Assembly: GCA_044226195.1 (NCBI GenBank) | Contig: JBGAHO010000001.1 | Coordinates: 1-64,000, forward strand | Direction of reading: 5' to 3' | Source: RPQJ01 sp044226195 | GTDB lineage: Bacteria > Pseudomonadota > Gammaproteobacteria > Steroidobacterales > Steroidobacteraceae | Length of the DNA stretch: 64,000 bases | Shown: one piece after another, positions 34,627-42,661 of the stretch | Numbering within the stretch: the stretch's first letter is position 1 | Layout: each line of letters opens with the position of its first letter | The notes under the pieces: generated by a model | Seen by the model: the letters and a program-made list of their open reading frames with translations, nothing else | Told to the model about the DNA's origin: nothing | The model's database searches: none | Made by a program: the position numbers and the translations under genes

Positions 34627-35169
34627 TTGTCCAAGATCCTGCTGACGTATTTCAGCGTCTACGGCCAGACACGCAAGATCTGCGAGACCCTCCAAGGGGA
34701 ACTCGCGAGGCAGGGCGTCACCGCGGAACTGCGTCCCCTCGACGAGGCGCAGGCCGGCCTCGATGCCTACGATGCGATCGTCATCGGTGCGAGCATCCGT
34801 CACGGCAAGCACAATCCCGCCGTGTTCGACTTCATCGCGCGGCACCGTGCGCTGCTCGAGGCGAAGCCGAGCGGGTTCTTCTCGGTGAACCTCGTCGCGC
34901 GCAAGCCGGAAAAGAACACGCCCGCGACGAATCCCTACGTGAAGGCCTTCGTGGCACGCTCGCCGTGGAAGCCGAAGCTGCTCGGCGTGTTCGGCGGCAA
35001 TCTCGACTACCAGCGCTACAAGCCGTTCGACCGCGCCGCCATCCGCTTCATCATGTTCCTCACGCGCGGCCCGACCGACCCGCAGACCAACACCGAGTTC
35101 ACCGACTGGAACGAGGTGCGCCGCTTCGCCGGACAGATCGCGGCGCTGACCACGTCGCAAGCCGGGTAG
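34627..35169 (+). CDS. hemG: Menaquinone/ubiquinone-dependent protoporphyrinogen IX dehydrogenase
   Basis: HemG oxidises protoporphyrinogen IX to protoporphyrin IX in haem synthesis, passing electrons to quinone through FMN. The 180-residue flavodoxin-fold protein begins KILLTYFSVYGQTRKICE with the FMN phosphate loop and has DAIVIGASIRHGKHNPAVFD, SVNLVARKPEKNTPATNPY and AIRFIMFLTRGPTDPQTNTE, which includes the long insertion loop specific to HemG. Start is TTG at 34627; no ATG is available. A TAAAAT -10-like box with a GC-rich discriminator lies at 34460. The next gene encodes a membrane cytochrome b that may receive the electrons. Confidence 0.9.
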   Translation: MSKILLTYFSVYGQTRKICETLQGELARQGVTAELRPLDEAQAGLDAYDAIVIGASIRHGKHNPAVFDFIARHRALLEAKPSGFFSVNLVARKPEKNTPATNPYVKAFVARSPWKPKLLGVFGGNLDYQRYKPFDRAAIRFIMFLTRGPTDPQTNTEFTDWNEVRRFAGQIAALTTSQAG

Positions 35170-35176
35170 TTCGTCG

Positions 35177-35692
35177 ATGGATGGCGGGCGCGACAGCCTC
35201 ACGGGCCGACTGCACGTCGCGGTCGCACTGCTGACCGCGTGGCTGCTCAGCACCAGTCCGTGGGTCGCCATGTATCGGCGGCTGCCGAAGCACGCCGGTT
35301 TCCTCGACCTCGCGCACGTCGCACTCGGCCTGCTCGCGCTGCTGCTCGCGTTGGTGTACCTCGCGTCCTGCGTCCGGGGCGGCCGTTGGAGGCTGTATTT
35401 CCCGTGGCTGGCGGGGCAGGGCGGTGCCGCGCTGCGCGACCTCGGTGGACTGCTGCGCGGGCGCATTCCGTCCGCCGAGGGCGGCGGACTCTTCGGGCTG
35501 ATCGAGGGTCTCGCGCTGCTGGCGCTGCTCGCGACGGCCGTCACGGGAGCCGCCTGGTTCTTCCTGGACGGTTCGGACGCCGCGCTGGCGTGCCGCTCGG
35601 CGCATGCGGTCGCGGCGCAGGGGCTGATCGGCCTTGCCGTCGCGCACGTCGTGACGGTCTCGCTGCACCTCGTCGAACTGATCCGCGACTGA
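35177..35692 (+). CDS. Cytochrome b561-like membrane protein
   Basis: The 171-residue protein has four hydrophobic segments (about 12-30, 42-64, 108-128, 145-165) with histidines placed for haem ligation: H13 in GRLHVAVALL, H39/H47 near KHAGFLDLAHVALGLLA, H142 in RSAHAVAAQG and H155/H163 near AVAHVVTVSLHLVEL. This is the layout of a small di-haem cytochrome b. It starts seven bases after hemG, so the pair forms an operon, and it may pass electrons from HemG to the quinone pool. No such partner is required in E. coli, so the role is inference. Confidence 0.75.
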   Translation: MDGGRDSLTGRLHVAVALLTAWLLSTSPWVAMYRRLPKHAGFLDLAHVALGLLALLLALVYLASCVRGGRWRLYFPWLAGQGGAALRDLGGLLRGRIPSAEGGGLFGLIEGLALLALLATAVTGAAWFFLDGSDAALACRSAHAVAAQGLIGLAVAHVVTVSLHLVELIRD

Positions 35693-36880
35693 ATGCGCCT
35701 GATCGCCACCTGCCCCGAGGAGACCAAGCCGGCGCTCGAGCAGGAACTCGCGGCGCTCGGCGTCGGCGAAATGCGGCCGGGATTCCGTGCCATCGCGTTC
35801 GATGCCGAACCCGAACTCGCCTTTGAGCTGCATCTGAAGCTGCGCACGGCCAGCCGACTGCTGCGCGTGCTGAAGGAAGTCCCGGCCCACTCGCCTCCCA
35901 TGCTGCACTCGCAGGCGCGGCGCATCCACTGGCACGAGGTGTTCGATCCGCAGCACAGCTTCCGGGTCGAGAGCCTCGGCGGCGAGGAGACGATGGCGCA
36001 GAAGCAGGTCATCACCCAGGTGCGCGAGGCGATCCTCGACGAGTTCGAGCGCAGCGTCGGCCAGCGGCCCAAGGTCGATCCGAAGGACCCGCGCGTGGTG
36101 GTGGTGGCGCACCTCGAACACGGCCGCTGCATGCTGAGCATCGACACGACCGGCAAGTCGCTGCACAAGCGCGGGTACCGCGAATCGGGACACCCGGCGC
36201 CGCTCAAGGAGACGCTCGCGGCCGCGATCCTGCAATTTGCGGGGTACGACGGCAGCCAGCCATTCCTCGACCCCATGTGCGGCAGCGGCACGCTCGCGAT
36301 CGAGGCCGCGACGATCGCCGTCCGCAAGGCACCGCAGATCCATCGTCGCAAGGGGGAGTTCGCGTTCGAGTGGCTGAAGGACTTCGACCGCGAACTGTGG
36401 CGGCAAACGCAGGATCGCGTGCGAGCCGAGAAACTCGAAGCTCCGCCAGCGCCCGTCATGGCCTCGGACATCGACCCGGCGTTCGTGGCAATGGCGCGCA
36501 AGAGCGCCTTGAGTGCCCGCGTCGAGCGCTACATCACTTTCGACACGCGACGCATCCAGGACGTGGAGCCGCCGGCGTCGCACGGCCTGCTGGTCACGAA
36601 CCTGCCGTACGGCGAACGGATCGGCGGACGCGAGGCCGACCTGCGTCCGCTCTACGAAGAAATCGGCGACGTGCTGAAGCAGCGTTTCGCCGGCTGGCGG
36701 GCCGTGCTGCTCGCGGCCAGCGCCTCGCCGTGGAAGTCCATCGGACTCAAGCCGACGCGCAGCCGGGCACTGATGAACGGCAGCATCCCCTGCCGCCTGC
36801 TGCACTACGAGCTGTACGCCGGCAGCCGCCGTACGCCGAAACAAGAGGGGCGCCCGCAGGTGCCCCCCGCGTCGACTTGA
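35693..36880 (+). CDS. RlmL-like 23S rRNA (guanine-N2) methyltransferase with THUMP domain
   Basis: The 395-residue protein has an N-terminal ferredoxin-like/THUMP region (about 1-160: RLIATCPEETKPALEQELAAL, SIDTTGKSLHKRGYRE) and a Rossmann methyltransferase with PFLDPMCGSGTLAIEAA and the catalytic motif TNLPYGERIG (NLPY). It matches the first half of E. coli RlmL (RlmKL) and the short stand-alone form YpsC, which modify G2445 of 23S rRNA. The second RlmK half is absent. It begins immediately after the cytochrome b stop. Whether the site is exactly G2445 is by homology only. Confidence 0.88.
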   Translation: MRLIATCPEETKPALEQELAALGVGEMRPGFRAIAFDAEPELAFELHLKLRTASRLLRVLKEVPAHSPPMLHSQARRIHWHEVFDPQHSFRVESLGGEETMAQKQVITQVREAILDEFERSVGQRPKVDPKDPRVVVVAHLEHGRCMLSIDTTGKSLHKRGYRESGHPAPLKETLAAAILQFAGYDGSQPFLDPMCGSGTLAIEAATIAVRKAPQIHRRKGEFAFEWLKDFDRELWRQTQDRVRAEKLEAPPAPVMASDIDPAFVAMARKSALSARVERYITFDTRRIQDVEPPASHGLLVTNLPYGERIGGREADLRPLYEEIGDVLKQRFAGWRAVLLAASASPWKSIGLKPTRSRALMNGSIPCRLLHYELYAGSRRTPKQEGRPQVPPAST

Positions 36881-37052
36881 ACCGTCCGGCTCAGAACTCG
36901 TACTGCACCTTGGCTGCAGACTGGCGTCGCCCGAGTTCCCGATCGACGGATGGTTTCATCGTTTCAGTAGTGATTCGCAACGGCGTCCGCCAGGCCGAAT
37001 GACGTACGCGATTTCGCAATGGCCCCGGCGTTGCTCAGCGACGATGTCGTGT

Positions 37053-37820
37053 TCAGAAGCGTCCAGCGATGCGACGCCAGGCTTCGAGATCGGCAAGACC
37101 GATGCCCGCACGGGCCGCCGGGACGCACGCCGGGGTCCACCCCGCGCGCGAGTCCAGGCCGGGACCGATCGCCGTCGCGCCGGAGATGTCGGCCGTCGCG
37201 AAATACACGCTGCGGGTGACGACGACCGGCAACGACGCACGCACGGCGGCCGTCGTCCCGTCCGGCGAATCCTCGATCGCGACGGCCTCGTCGGGCGCAA
37301 TGCCCAGACGTTCCAGCGCCCGCGTATAGACCTCCGGATCCGGCTTCTTGCGCGCGACGTCCTCACCACAGACCACGGCCGCAAACCCGGAGGCCCACTG
37401 CGGACCCAATTGGGTCGCCAGCAACGCCGCCACGTTGTCGCGACTGGTGGTGGTGGCAATCGCGAGGGCCACGCCCTCGGTGCGGCATTCATCCATCAGT
37501 GGACGGACGCCCTCCCGCAGGGGCACCCGGCCGCTCGTGACCAGTTCGCCGTAATAGCGGTTCTTGACCGGGTGCAGGCGCGCGGCCAGCGCCTCGCGCT
37601 CGGCCGACGACGCTGGCGCATCCGGGACCTGGGAGAAGAAATGCAGCAGGCGCTCGCGACCGCCGGCCACGCGCAGCAGGCGACCGTACAGTTCCACGTC
37701 CCAGCGCCACGGCAGTCCGCAGGCTTCGAACGCGAGGTTGAACGCCACGCGATGGGCATCTCGCTCGGTCTCCGCGAGCGTTCCGTCCACGTCCCAGAGC
37801 AGGGCCTTCAGGCGACGCAT
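37053..37820 (-). CDS. HAD-superfamily phosphatase, CbbY-like
   Basis: The 255-residue protein shows all four HAD motifs: nucleophile D10 and D12 in LLWDVDGTLAETERD, motif II Thr in AIATTTSRDN, lysine in ARKKPDPEVYTRALERLG and motif IV in AVAIEDSPDGTTAA. The N-terminal cap (RDAHRVAFNLAFEACGLPW) and overall length match CbbY/beta-phosphoglucomutase-like phosphatases, which act on sugar phosphates such as xylulose bisphosphate. No Calvin cycle genes are nearby, so the substrate remains open. It is transcribed on the minus strand between two plus-strand genes. Confidence 0.87.
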   Translation of the reverse strand: MRRLKALLWDVDGTLAETERDAHRVAFNLAFEACGLPWRWDVELYGRLLRVAGGRERLLHFFSQVPDAPASSAEREALAARLHPVKNRYYGELVTSGRVPLREGVRPLMDECRTEGVALAIATTTSRDNVAALLATQLGPQWASGFAAVVCGEDVARKKPDPEVYTRALERLGIAPDEAVAIEDSPDGTTAAVRASLPVVVTRSVYFATADISGATAIGPGLDSRAGWTPACVPAARAGIGLADLEAWRRIAGRF

Positions 37821-37895
37821 GACGTTGACGTCCGTGCTGGGGATCGATTATTCATGCCGTGAGACCGGACGTTACCGGCAAGGAAGGCAACCAGG

Positions 37896-38219
37896 ATGGC
37901 TGACGTTACGCTGCATGTGCTCTACCCATATCCCCTCGACACCGAGATGTTCGACCGCGACTACGCCGCACACCTGCGGCTGCTGCACGCGAAGATGCAG
38001 ATCCCGGAGCAGGTTCGACCGTACACGGTAACCCGATTCGCCGACACGCCGCAGGGCCGACCCGCGTTCTACCAGATGTTCTCGCTGCCGTTCCCGTCGG
38101 CCGAAGCCCTGCAACTCGCCATGGGTTCGCGGGAGATGCAGGAAGTGGCCGCCGATGCGGCGCGCATCTCGTCGGGCGGGTCGCCGGTGGTCCTGGTCGG
38201 GACTCTGGCCGGACGCTAG
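37896..38219 (+). CDS. EthD-family protein
   Basis: A 107-residue protein of the dimeric alpha/beta barrel fold. The pattern MADVTLHVLYPYPLDTEMFD, then RDYAAHLRLLHAKMQIP and FYQMFSLPFPSAEALQLAM, fits EthD proteins, named after a gene needed for ethyl tert-butyl ether degradation. The conserved histidines (YAAHLRLLH) are placed as in that family. No partner cytochrome P450 or ferredoxin gene is present, so the EthD name says little about function here. It converges on the MFS gene, whose C-terminal domain probably has the same fold. Confidence 0.75.
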   Translation: MADVTLHVLYPYPLDTEMFDRDYAAHLRLLHAKMQIPEQVRPYTVTRFADTPQGRPAFYQMFSLPFPSAEALQLAMGSREMQEVAADAARISSGGSPVVLVGTLAGR

Positions 38220-38276
38220 CGCGACGACGCGCTCACGGATCCGGCGTGCAGCGCGGTTACCGGGCGACGCGCGACG

Positions 38277-39905
38277 TCAGAAGAAGTCCGTCTCTTCGGG
38301 CCGTGACAGGTGCCGGTGGACCTGCATCCGGTCGCTGCCGACGATACGGGCCAACCGGTCGCGCACGCGCTCGTCGGAGACCGTCGGTCGCGTGCGCCAG
38401 CGCAGGTAGTCCACCCACGTCGGGCATTCGAAGCGCTCGACCCAGCGTCCCGGGTCGTCGATGTCCTGGCAGATCGACCACGACCGGGCACCATCGCGCC
38501 GGCGGATGCGACCCACCTCGTTGATGACGAGCGCGAACTCGTCGCAGTCCGCGTCGGCGATGCGGTACTCGATCGTCACGAAGATCGGCCCGGACGTCGG
38601 TTGCAGGGCGAGCGCGGGCGTCGGCAGCTTCGGCGTATTGCGCGGATCGAGCGGGCCGACGCCCTCTGTCGCGACGGGGAAGCGGCGCGCCACCAGCAGC
38701 GAGACGAGGGAAGCGAGCCCGGCAACCGTCAAGCTCTCGGCCACGCCAAACGCGCCGGCGAACTGGCCCCACAGCCAGCTGCCGAGCGCAATGCTGGCGA
38801 ACACCGTCGTGTGATACGTCGCGAGCATGCGTCCGACCACCCAGCGCGGTGACGAGAGCTGAACGGCCACATTGAAGTTGGCGAACGACAGCGCCCAGAT
38901 CGCGCCGGCGACGGCGAAGCAGGGCAGGGTGAGCGCCAGCCAGCGGCTCTGGCCGATGCCGACCATCGATAGGCACGCGCCGAGTGAGAGCCCTTTCAGC
39001 AGCGCATCACTCGAAACCCGACCGCGCAGCGTGGCCGTCGAGAGCGCGCCCGCCATGGCACCGATGCCGAACGCGGCCAGCAGCACGCCGTAGGTTCGGG
39101 CACCTCCGCCCAGCAGGTCGCGTGCAACGACGGGAGCCAGCGCCTGCACCGCCGCGATCGGAATGGCGTGAAGTGCACAGCGCCCGAGCACCTTCCAGAT
39201 CTGCGGCGCGAGGCTGACGTAACGCAGGCCGGAAGCGAGGGCCGTGCCAATCGTTTCCGGGGGCAACTCGGTCTTGGGACGGTGAGGGCGCCACCGCCAG
39301 GTCGTGACGATGATCGCAAGGTAGGACACCGCGTTCGCGACGAAGGCGGCGGCCGCGCCGAGGACGGCGACGATGAAGCCGCCGATCGCCGGTCCGACGC
39401 TGCGGGCCACGTTCATGCCGAGCGCATTGGCGGCTACCGCGGGCGGGATGTGCTCGCGCGGCACGAGTTCGCCGATCGACGACTGCCAGGCCGGCGCGAG
39501 GAAGGCATTGGTGCAGCCGATCAGGAACGTGAACAGCAGCAGCAGGCCCGGCGTAATCCAGTGCAGCAGCGTGACGACCGCCAGCAGCGCGGACGCCACC
39601 AGCGCGGCGACCTGGCTCGCCAGCATGATGCGCCGACGGTCGCGGGTATCGGCCAGCGCGCCGGCCAGCAGCGAGAGGAAGAAGAACGGCAGCGTTGCCG
39701 CCGTCTGGACCAGCGCCACCTGGTCGGCGGCCGGCGAGATGGTGGCCATCATCCAGGACGCACCGACCGTCTGGATCAGGCTGCCGAACGACGAGATGAG
39801 CGTCGCGCTCCAGAACACCAGGAAGATCCGGTGCTGGAAGGGGGCGAAGGTGGCGTCGACCCAGCGCTTGAGCGGGTCGGCGGAGGCGGTGACTTGCTCG
39901 GGCAC
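38277..39905 (-). CDS. MFS exporter (DUF894/enterobactin-exporter type) with C-terminal monooxygenase-like domain
   Basis: Residues about 20-415 form a 12-helix major facilitator of the EntS-like group. It has the signatures FLVFWSATLISSFGSLIQ, SLLAGALADTRDRRRIMLAS (motif A) and GCTNAFLAPAWQSSIGELVP. After a proline-rich linker (about 420-440), roughly 100 residues (IFVTIEYRIADADCDEFALV, RRRDGARSWSICQDIDDPGR, FECPTWVDYLRWRTRPT) look like an antibiotic-biosynthesis-monooxygenase or dimeric alpha/beta barrel domain. This fused form is found in a known subset of MFS proteins. The substrate is unknown. It is transcribed alone on the minus strand. Confidence 0.85.
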   Translation of the reverse strand: MPEQVTASADPLKRWVDATFAPFQHRIFLVFWSATLISSFGSLIQTVGASWMMATISPAADQVALVQTAATLPFFFLSLLAGALADTRDRRRIMLASQVAALVASALLAVVTLLHWITPGLLLLFTFLIGCTNAFLAPAWQSSIGELVPREHIPPAVAANALGMNVARSVGPAIGGFIVAVLGAAAAFVANAVSYLAIIVTTWRWRPHRPKTELPPETIGTALASGLRYVSLAPQIWKVLGRCALHAIPIAAVQALAPVVARDLLGGGARTYGVLLAAFGIGAMAGALSTATLRGRVSSDALLKGLSLGACLSMVGIGQSRWLALTLPCFAVAGAIWALSFANFNVAVQLSSPRWVVGRMLATYHTTVFASIALGSWLWGQFAGAFGVAESLTVAGLASLVSLLVARRFPVATEGVGPLDPRNTPKLPTPALALQPTSGPIFVTIEYRIADADCDEFALVINEVGRIRRRDGARSWSICQDIDDPGRWVERFECPTWVDYLRWRTRPTVSDERVRDRLARIVGSDRMQVHRHLSRPEETDFF

Positions 39906-40068
39906 GGCCCGGCAAGGATACGCCGAGTGCCGTCGCGGCGGTTCACCGGGCCCGATTGCGGCTAGTGCAGTCCGCGGACGCGCCGGTTCGAGGGTGGCTG
40001 CGGATTGACAGCGTCGGGAATCGGCGCACGCTCACGGACGCACAGACAGGAATTCCAAGGAGTCGCCC

Positions 40069-40078
40069 AAGGAGGTGA
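40069..40078 (+). promoter_or_regulatory. Perfect ten-base Shine-Dalgarno sequence
   Basis: AAGGAGGTGA is fully complementary to the 16S rRNA 3' end and lies six bases (counted from AGGAGG) before the ATG at 40082. It fixes the start of that gene and predicts unusually efficient initiation compared with neighbouring genes. Confidence 0.85.
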
Positions 40079-40081
40079 CCC

Positions 40082-40510
40082 ATGCCTTACGTGCTGCGGT
40101 GGGAGGGCCACGGCGTCTACCGGCGGTTCTCCGGCGAGGTCTCGTCCGCCGAGTTCCACGCCGCTTACCGGGACATGGTGGCTGACGTGCGCTACGAGTG
40201 CGTGCGCTACATCCTCTCCGATTACCTCGAGGCGAAGCCGGGCGCGGACCTGACGCATACCTTCATCGGTCGCGTCGAGCAGCTCTCGCGCGTGCAGTAC
40301 GAGTGCGGACCGGACATCGTGCACGCCACGGTGGCCAACGATGCAGCCATGCTCGAGCACGTCGGCTCATTCGAGTCCATGCCGCTCGCCCCGTATCCGG
40401 AAGCGACGTTCAGCACCGTGGCGGACGCGCGGCGCTGGATCGCGAGCAATCCGCGCCCCGCGTGGCGTGCGGACCTGGCGAACGGCGCCGGCGGTTCGGT
40501 CTTGCGTTGA
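40082..40510 (+). CDS. Hypothetical soluble protein
   Basis: The 142-residue protein has no recognised domain. The N-terminal part (YVLRWEGHGVYRRFSGEVSS, AEFHAAYRDMVADVRYECVR, YILSDYLEA) suggests alternating strands and helices, loosely like SpoIIAA/STAS-type folds, but the similarity is not strong enough to assign one. There is no signal peptide. It has an optimal ribosome-binding site and lies in a 176-base gap after the divergent MFS gene, so it is probably a single-gene transcript expressed at a high level. Confidence 0.65.
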   Translation: MPYVLRWEGHGVYRRFSGEVSSAEFHAAYRDMVADVRYECVRYILSDYLEAKPGADLTHTFIGRVEQLSRVQYECGPDIVHATVANDAAMLEHVGSFESMPLAPYPEATFSTVADARRWIASNPRPAWRADLANGAGGSVLR

Positions 40511-40651
40511 CGGTATCGGCGGCCGCTCGAGAGCCCGGATGCATCGTCTCGTGACGGCCGCGAAGAAGGCGCGCTGACGCGCCGGGACCCTGCAGGCGTA
40601 TAACCGCATCAGTGCCGAGATGCGGCCAGCCGGTCGCCACAGCGAGGGGTC

Positions 40652-41335
40652 GTGCCCGTCGGAAACGCATCGTCCGCGCCGAACGAATCGAGCCAGCGCC
40701 CGTTGGCGACCGGCATTCCGTCGCCATGGCTCACGATCTGGCGTCAACCGCGTGCCACGATCCAGCACGTCGTCGACACACAGCCGGAACGTCATGTCGT
40801 GGCGCTCGGCGCGTTGTCGGGGATTGCCGACCTGCTGAGCCGCGCCATCGACAAGAATCTCGGCGATCGATCGTCCCTGCTGTCGATCCTGACGCTCGTC
40901 CTGCTGGCGGGGCCGATCTGGGGCGTGCTGCGCCTGTACCTGGGATCCGTGCTGTTGTGCTGGACCGGCCGGTGGCTTGGCGGTCACGCCTCGACGGTGG
41001 CATTGCGGGCCGCGTGTGCGTGGGGCGCCGTACCCATGCTTGCGGGCATGAGCCTGCTGCTGCCGATGCTACTGACCCTGGGCGGGCAGCTCTTCATGGC
41101 GGAAAGCCCTTGGCTCGACCAGCACCCGTTCGTGGCGATCGGCGTGTTCCTGCCGGCCGGCGTCTCGATCATAGCGGGTGTCGCGTGGACCGCCGTGATC
41201 ACCTGCAAGATGATTGGGCAAGTGCAGGGGTTCTCCGCCTGGCGCGCGGTCGTGAATGTGCTGGCGGCAACGGTGCTGGGTCTCGTGCCGTTCGTGATCG
41301 CGGCTGCGTTGGTGGTCGGAGTACTCAAATGGTGA
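40652..41335 (+). CDS. Yip1-family membrane protein
   Basis: The 227-residue protein starts with about 25 polar residues, then PWLTIWRQPRATIQHVVDTQ, the usual entry to Yip1-domain proteins. Five hydrophobic segments follow (for example LLSILTLVLLAGPIWGVLRL, MLAGMSLLLPMLLTL, IGVFLPAGVSIIAGVAWTAV and VLGLVPFVIAAALVVGVL). GTG at 40652 is preceded by GAGGGG at the right distance and is preferred over internal ATGs. The bacterial role of Yip1 proteins is unknown; eukaryotic relatives act in membrane traffic. A second small membrane protein follows 46 bases later. Confidence 0.75.
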   Translation: MPVGNASSAPNESSQRPLATGIPSPWLTIWRQPRATIQHVVDTQPERHVVALGALSGIADLLSRAIDKNLGDRSSLLSILTLVLLAGPIWGVLRLYLGSVLLCWTGRWLGGHASTVALRAACAWGAVPMLAGMSLLLPMLLTLGGQLFMAESPWLDQHPFVAIGVFLPAGVSIIAGVAWTAVITCKMIGQVQGFSAWRAVVNVLAATVLGLVPFVIAAALVVGVLKW

Positions 41336-41381
41336 GGTTCGGCAAGGCCGGACGACGAGTGACGCTGGGTGAGCGCAGGGA

Positions 41382-41870
41382 TTGAAGGCCGTGTCTCAAC
41401 CAGGGCGGCGTGCGGAGTCGGCGGACTCGGACCACGATGATCCAAATCCGTACCTGCAACCGACGTCACCACGGTTGTCGCGCTCGGTCGGGCTGGTACT
41501 GCTGTGCGCGATGTTGGGCACATCCGCGCTGATCGCGTTCCTGGTGATGCCGCTTTTCGGTCCGCCGGCGGCGCGCGCGCCATTCACGAGCTCAACGCTG
41601 ATCATCCTGCTCGTGCTGCTGGTCATGTGGGGATTCTGCTGGCAGGCCGGCTGGCGCTTGCTGCTTGGGCGTAGCGACCATCCGGGCTCGCTATTTTCCT
41701 GGCCGGTGTGGCTCGCGATCGGGGTGATGCTGCTGACGCTGACGAGTCTCGTCGCCGCGATCAAGGTTCGCGACGATTCGATTGGCGATCTGGACGTGTA
41801 CATGCTCCTGTCGATGTCGGGACTGGGTGGTTGGTGCCTGTGGCTGGCATGGCAAGGGTGGACGCGCTGA
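41382..41870 (+). CDS. Hypothetical membrane protein
   Basis: A 162-residue protein with a charged N-terminus (about 35 residues) and four hydrophobic segments (VGLVLLCAMLGTSALIAFLV, LIILLVLLVMWGFCWQAGW, LFSWPVWLAIGVMLLTLTSL, MLLSMSGLGGWCLWLAW). No family is recognised. The start may be TTG at 41382 or GTG at 41391; both follow weak ribosome-binding sites. It lies directly after the Yip1-family gene and could be cotranscribed with it. Confidence 0.6.
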   Translation: MKAVSQPGRRAESADSDHDDPNPYLQPTSPRLSRSVGLVLLCAMLGTSALIAFLVMPLFGPPAARAPFTSSTLIILLVLLVMWGFCWQAGWRLLLGRSDHPGSLFSWPVWLAIGVMLLTLTSLVAAIKVRDDSIGDLDVYMLLSMSGLGGWCLWLAWQGWTR

Positions 41871-41908
41871 GTGCGCATGGCGGCCGGTGGCCGGTATCAG
41901 TCAGTACG

Positions 41909-41924
41909 CATAATGTATATTATG
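41909..41924. promoter_or_regulatory. Candidate operator palindrome upstream of abrB-doc
   Basis: CATAAT and ATTATG form 6-bp inverted arms around GTAT, in an AT-rich island about 90 bases before the antitoxin ATG. A possible promoter (TTAGGC, 16 bases, TATAAC at 41959-41964) lies just downstream. AbrB/MazE antitoxins normally bind such palindromes to repress their own operon. Confidence 0.5.
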
Positions 41925-42005
41925 TGAAATCGCCTATTAGGCCACACTGGCGAGCCGTTATAACTCCCGTTAAACTCTTTCCCAGTCCCTGTCCGGAGCG
42001 CCCCG

Positions 42006-42233
42006 ATGGCCGCCAAGCTGAAGATTCGCAAGATCGGCAACTCGGTCGGCCTGATCCTGCCCAAGGAAGTGGCCGAACAACTTCACGTCGGCGAGGATGA
42101 CACCGTTCATTACGTCGTCGATGCCAACGGCCTGCACGTCACGCCGTTCGATCCGGATTTCGACGCGGCGATGGAAGCGTTCTCGGAAACGCGCCGCCGG
42201 TATCGCAACGCCCTGCGTACGCTTGCGAAGTAG
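42006..42233 (+). CDS. AbrB/MazE-type antitoxin
   Basis: The 75-residue protein has a swapped-hairpin AbrB DNA-binding domain (LKIRKIGNSVGLILPKEVAE, then QLHVGEDDTVHYVV) and a C-terminal tail FDPDFDAAMEAFSETRRRYRN, ALRTLAK that resembles the part of Phd-type antitoxins which clamps the Doc toxin. It should neutralise the downstream toxin and bind the palindrome upstream to regulate the operon. The toxin gene begins 14 bases after its stop, the usual antitoxin-first order. Confidence 0.85.
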   Translation: MAAKLKIRKIGNSVGLILPKEVAEQLHVGEDDTVHYVVDANGLHVTPFDPDFDAAMEAFSETRRRYRNALRTLAK

Positions 42234-42247
42234 CGCCGTGCCACCCC

Positions 42248-42661
42248 ATGACCGTACAGAATCCTCGCTGGGTTCCGCTGCGCGCAGTCGTTGCCATCCA
42301 GGGCGAAGTGATCGACGAGCATGGCGGGCTCTCCGGGCCGCCACGCCAAGGCGATCTTGAAGCGGCTCTCGCTCGCCCCGCCAACCTCCACGCATACGCG
42401 CAAACGCCGCCGACACTGGCACGGCTCGCGGCTGCATGCGGCTTTGCGCTGGCCCGTGGGCACTGCTTTCCCGACGGTAACAAGCGCATCGCACTTGCCA
42501 TCGTCGACGTGTTCCTGCGCATGAACGGCTCCGAGCTCACGGCTGACGAGATGGATGCCGCCGCGACGATCCAGGCGCTTGCTGCCGGCGAGATCTCCGA
42601 AGACGAACTCGCGGCCTGGATCGGCGACCATTCGACGACGCCGAGGCCGAGACAGAGATGA
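42248..42661 (+). CDS. doc: Doc-type (Fic-fold) death-on-curing toxin
   Basis: The 137-residue protein contains the Doc active-site motif GHCFPDGNKRIALAIVDVFL (HxFxDxNKR), which in P1 Doc phosphorylates elongation factor EF-Tu and blocks translation. The N-terminal segment EVIDEHGGLSGPPRQGDLEA, then ALARPANLHAY, is typical of Doc proteins (family pattern H..l...gG..G.rd...L..Al..P). The active-site residues appear intact, so the toxin should be functional. It pairs with the AbrB-type antitoxin upstream and overlaps the next gene by four bases. Confidence 0.9.
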   Translation: MTVQNPRWVPLRAVVAIQGEVIDEHGGLSGPPRQGDLEAALARPANLHAYAQTPPTLARLAAACGFALARGHCFPDGNKRIALAIVDVFLRMNGSELTADEMDAAATIQALAAGEISEDELAAWIGDHSTTPRPRQR

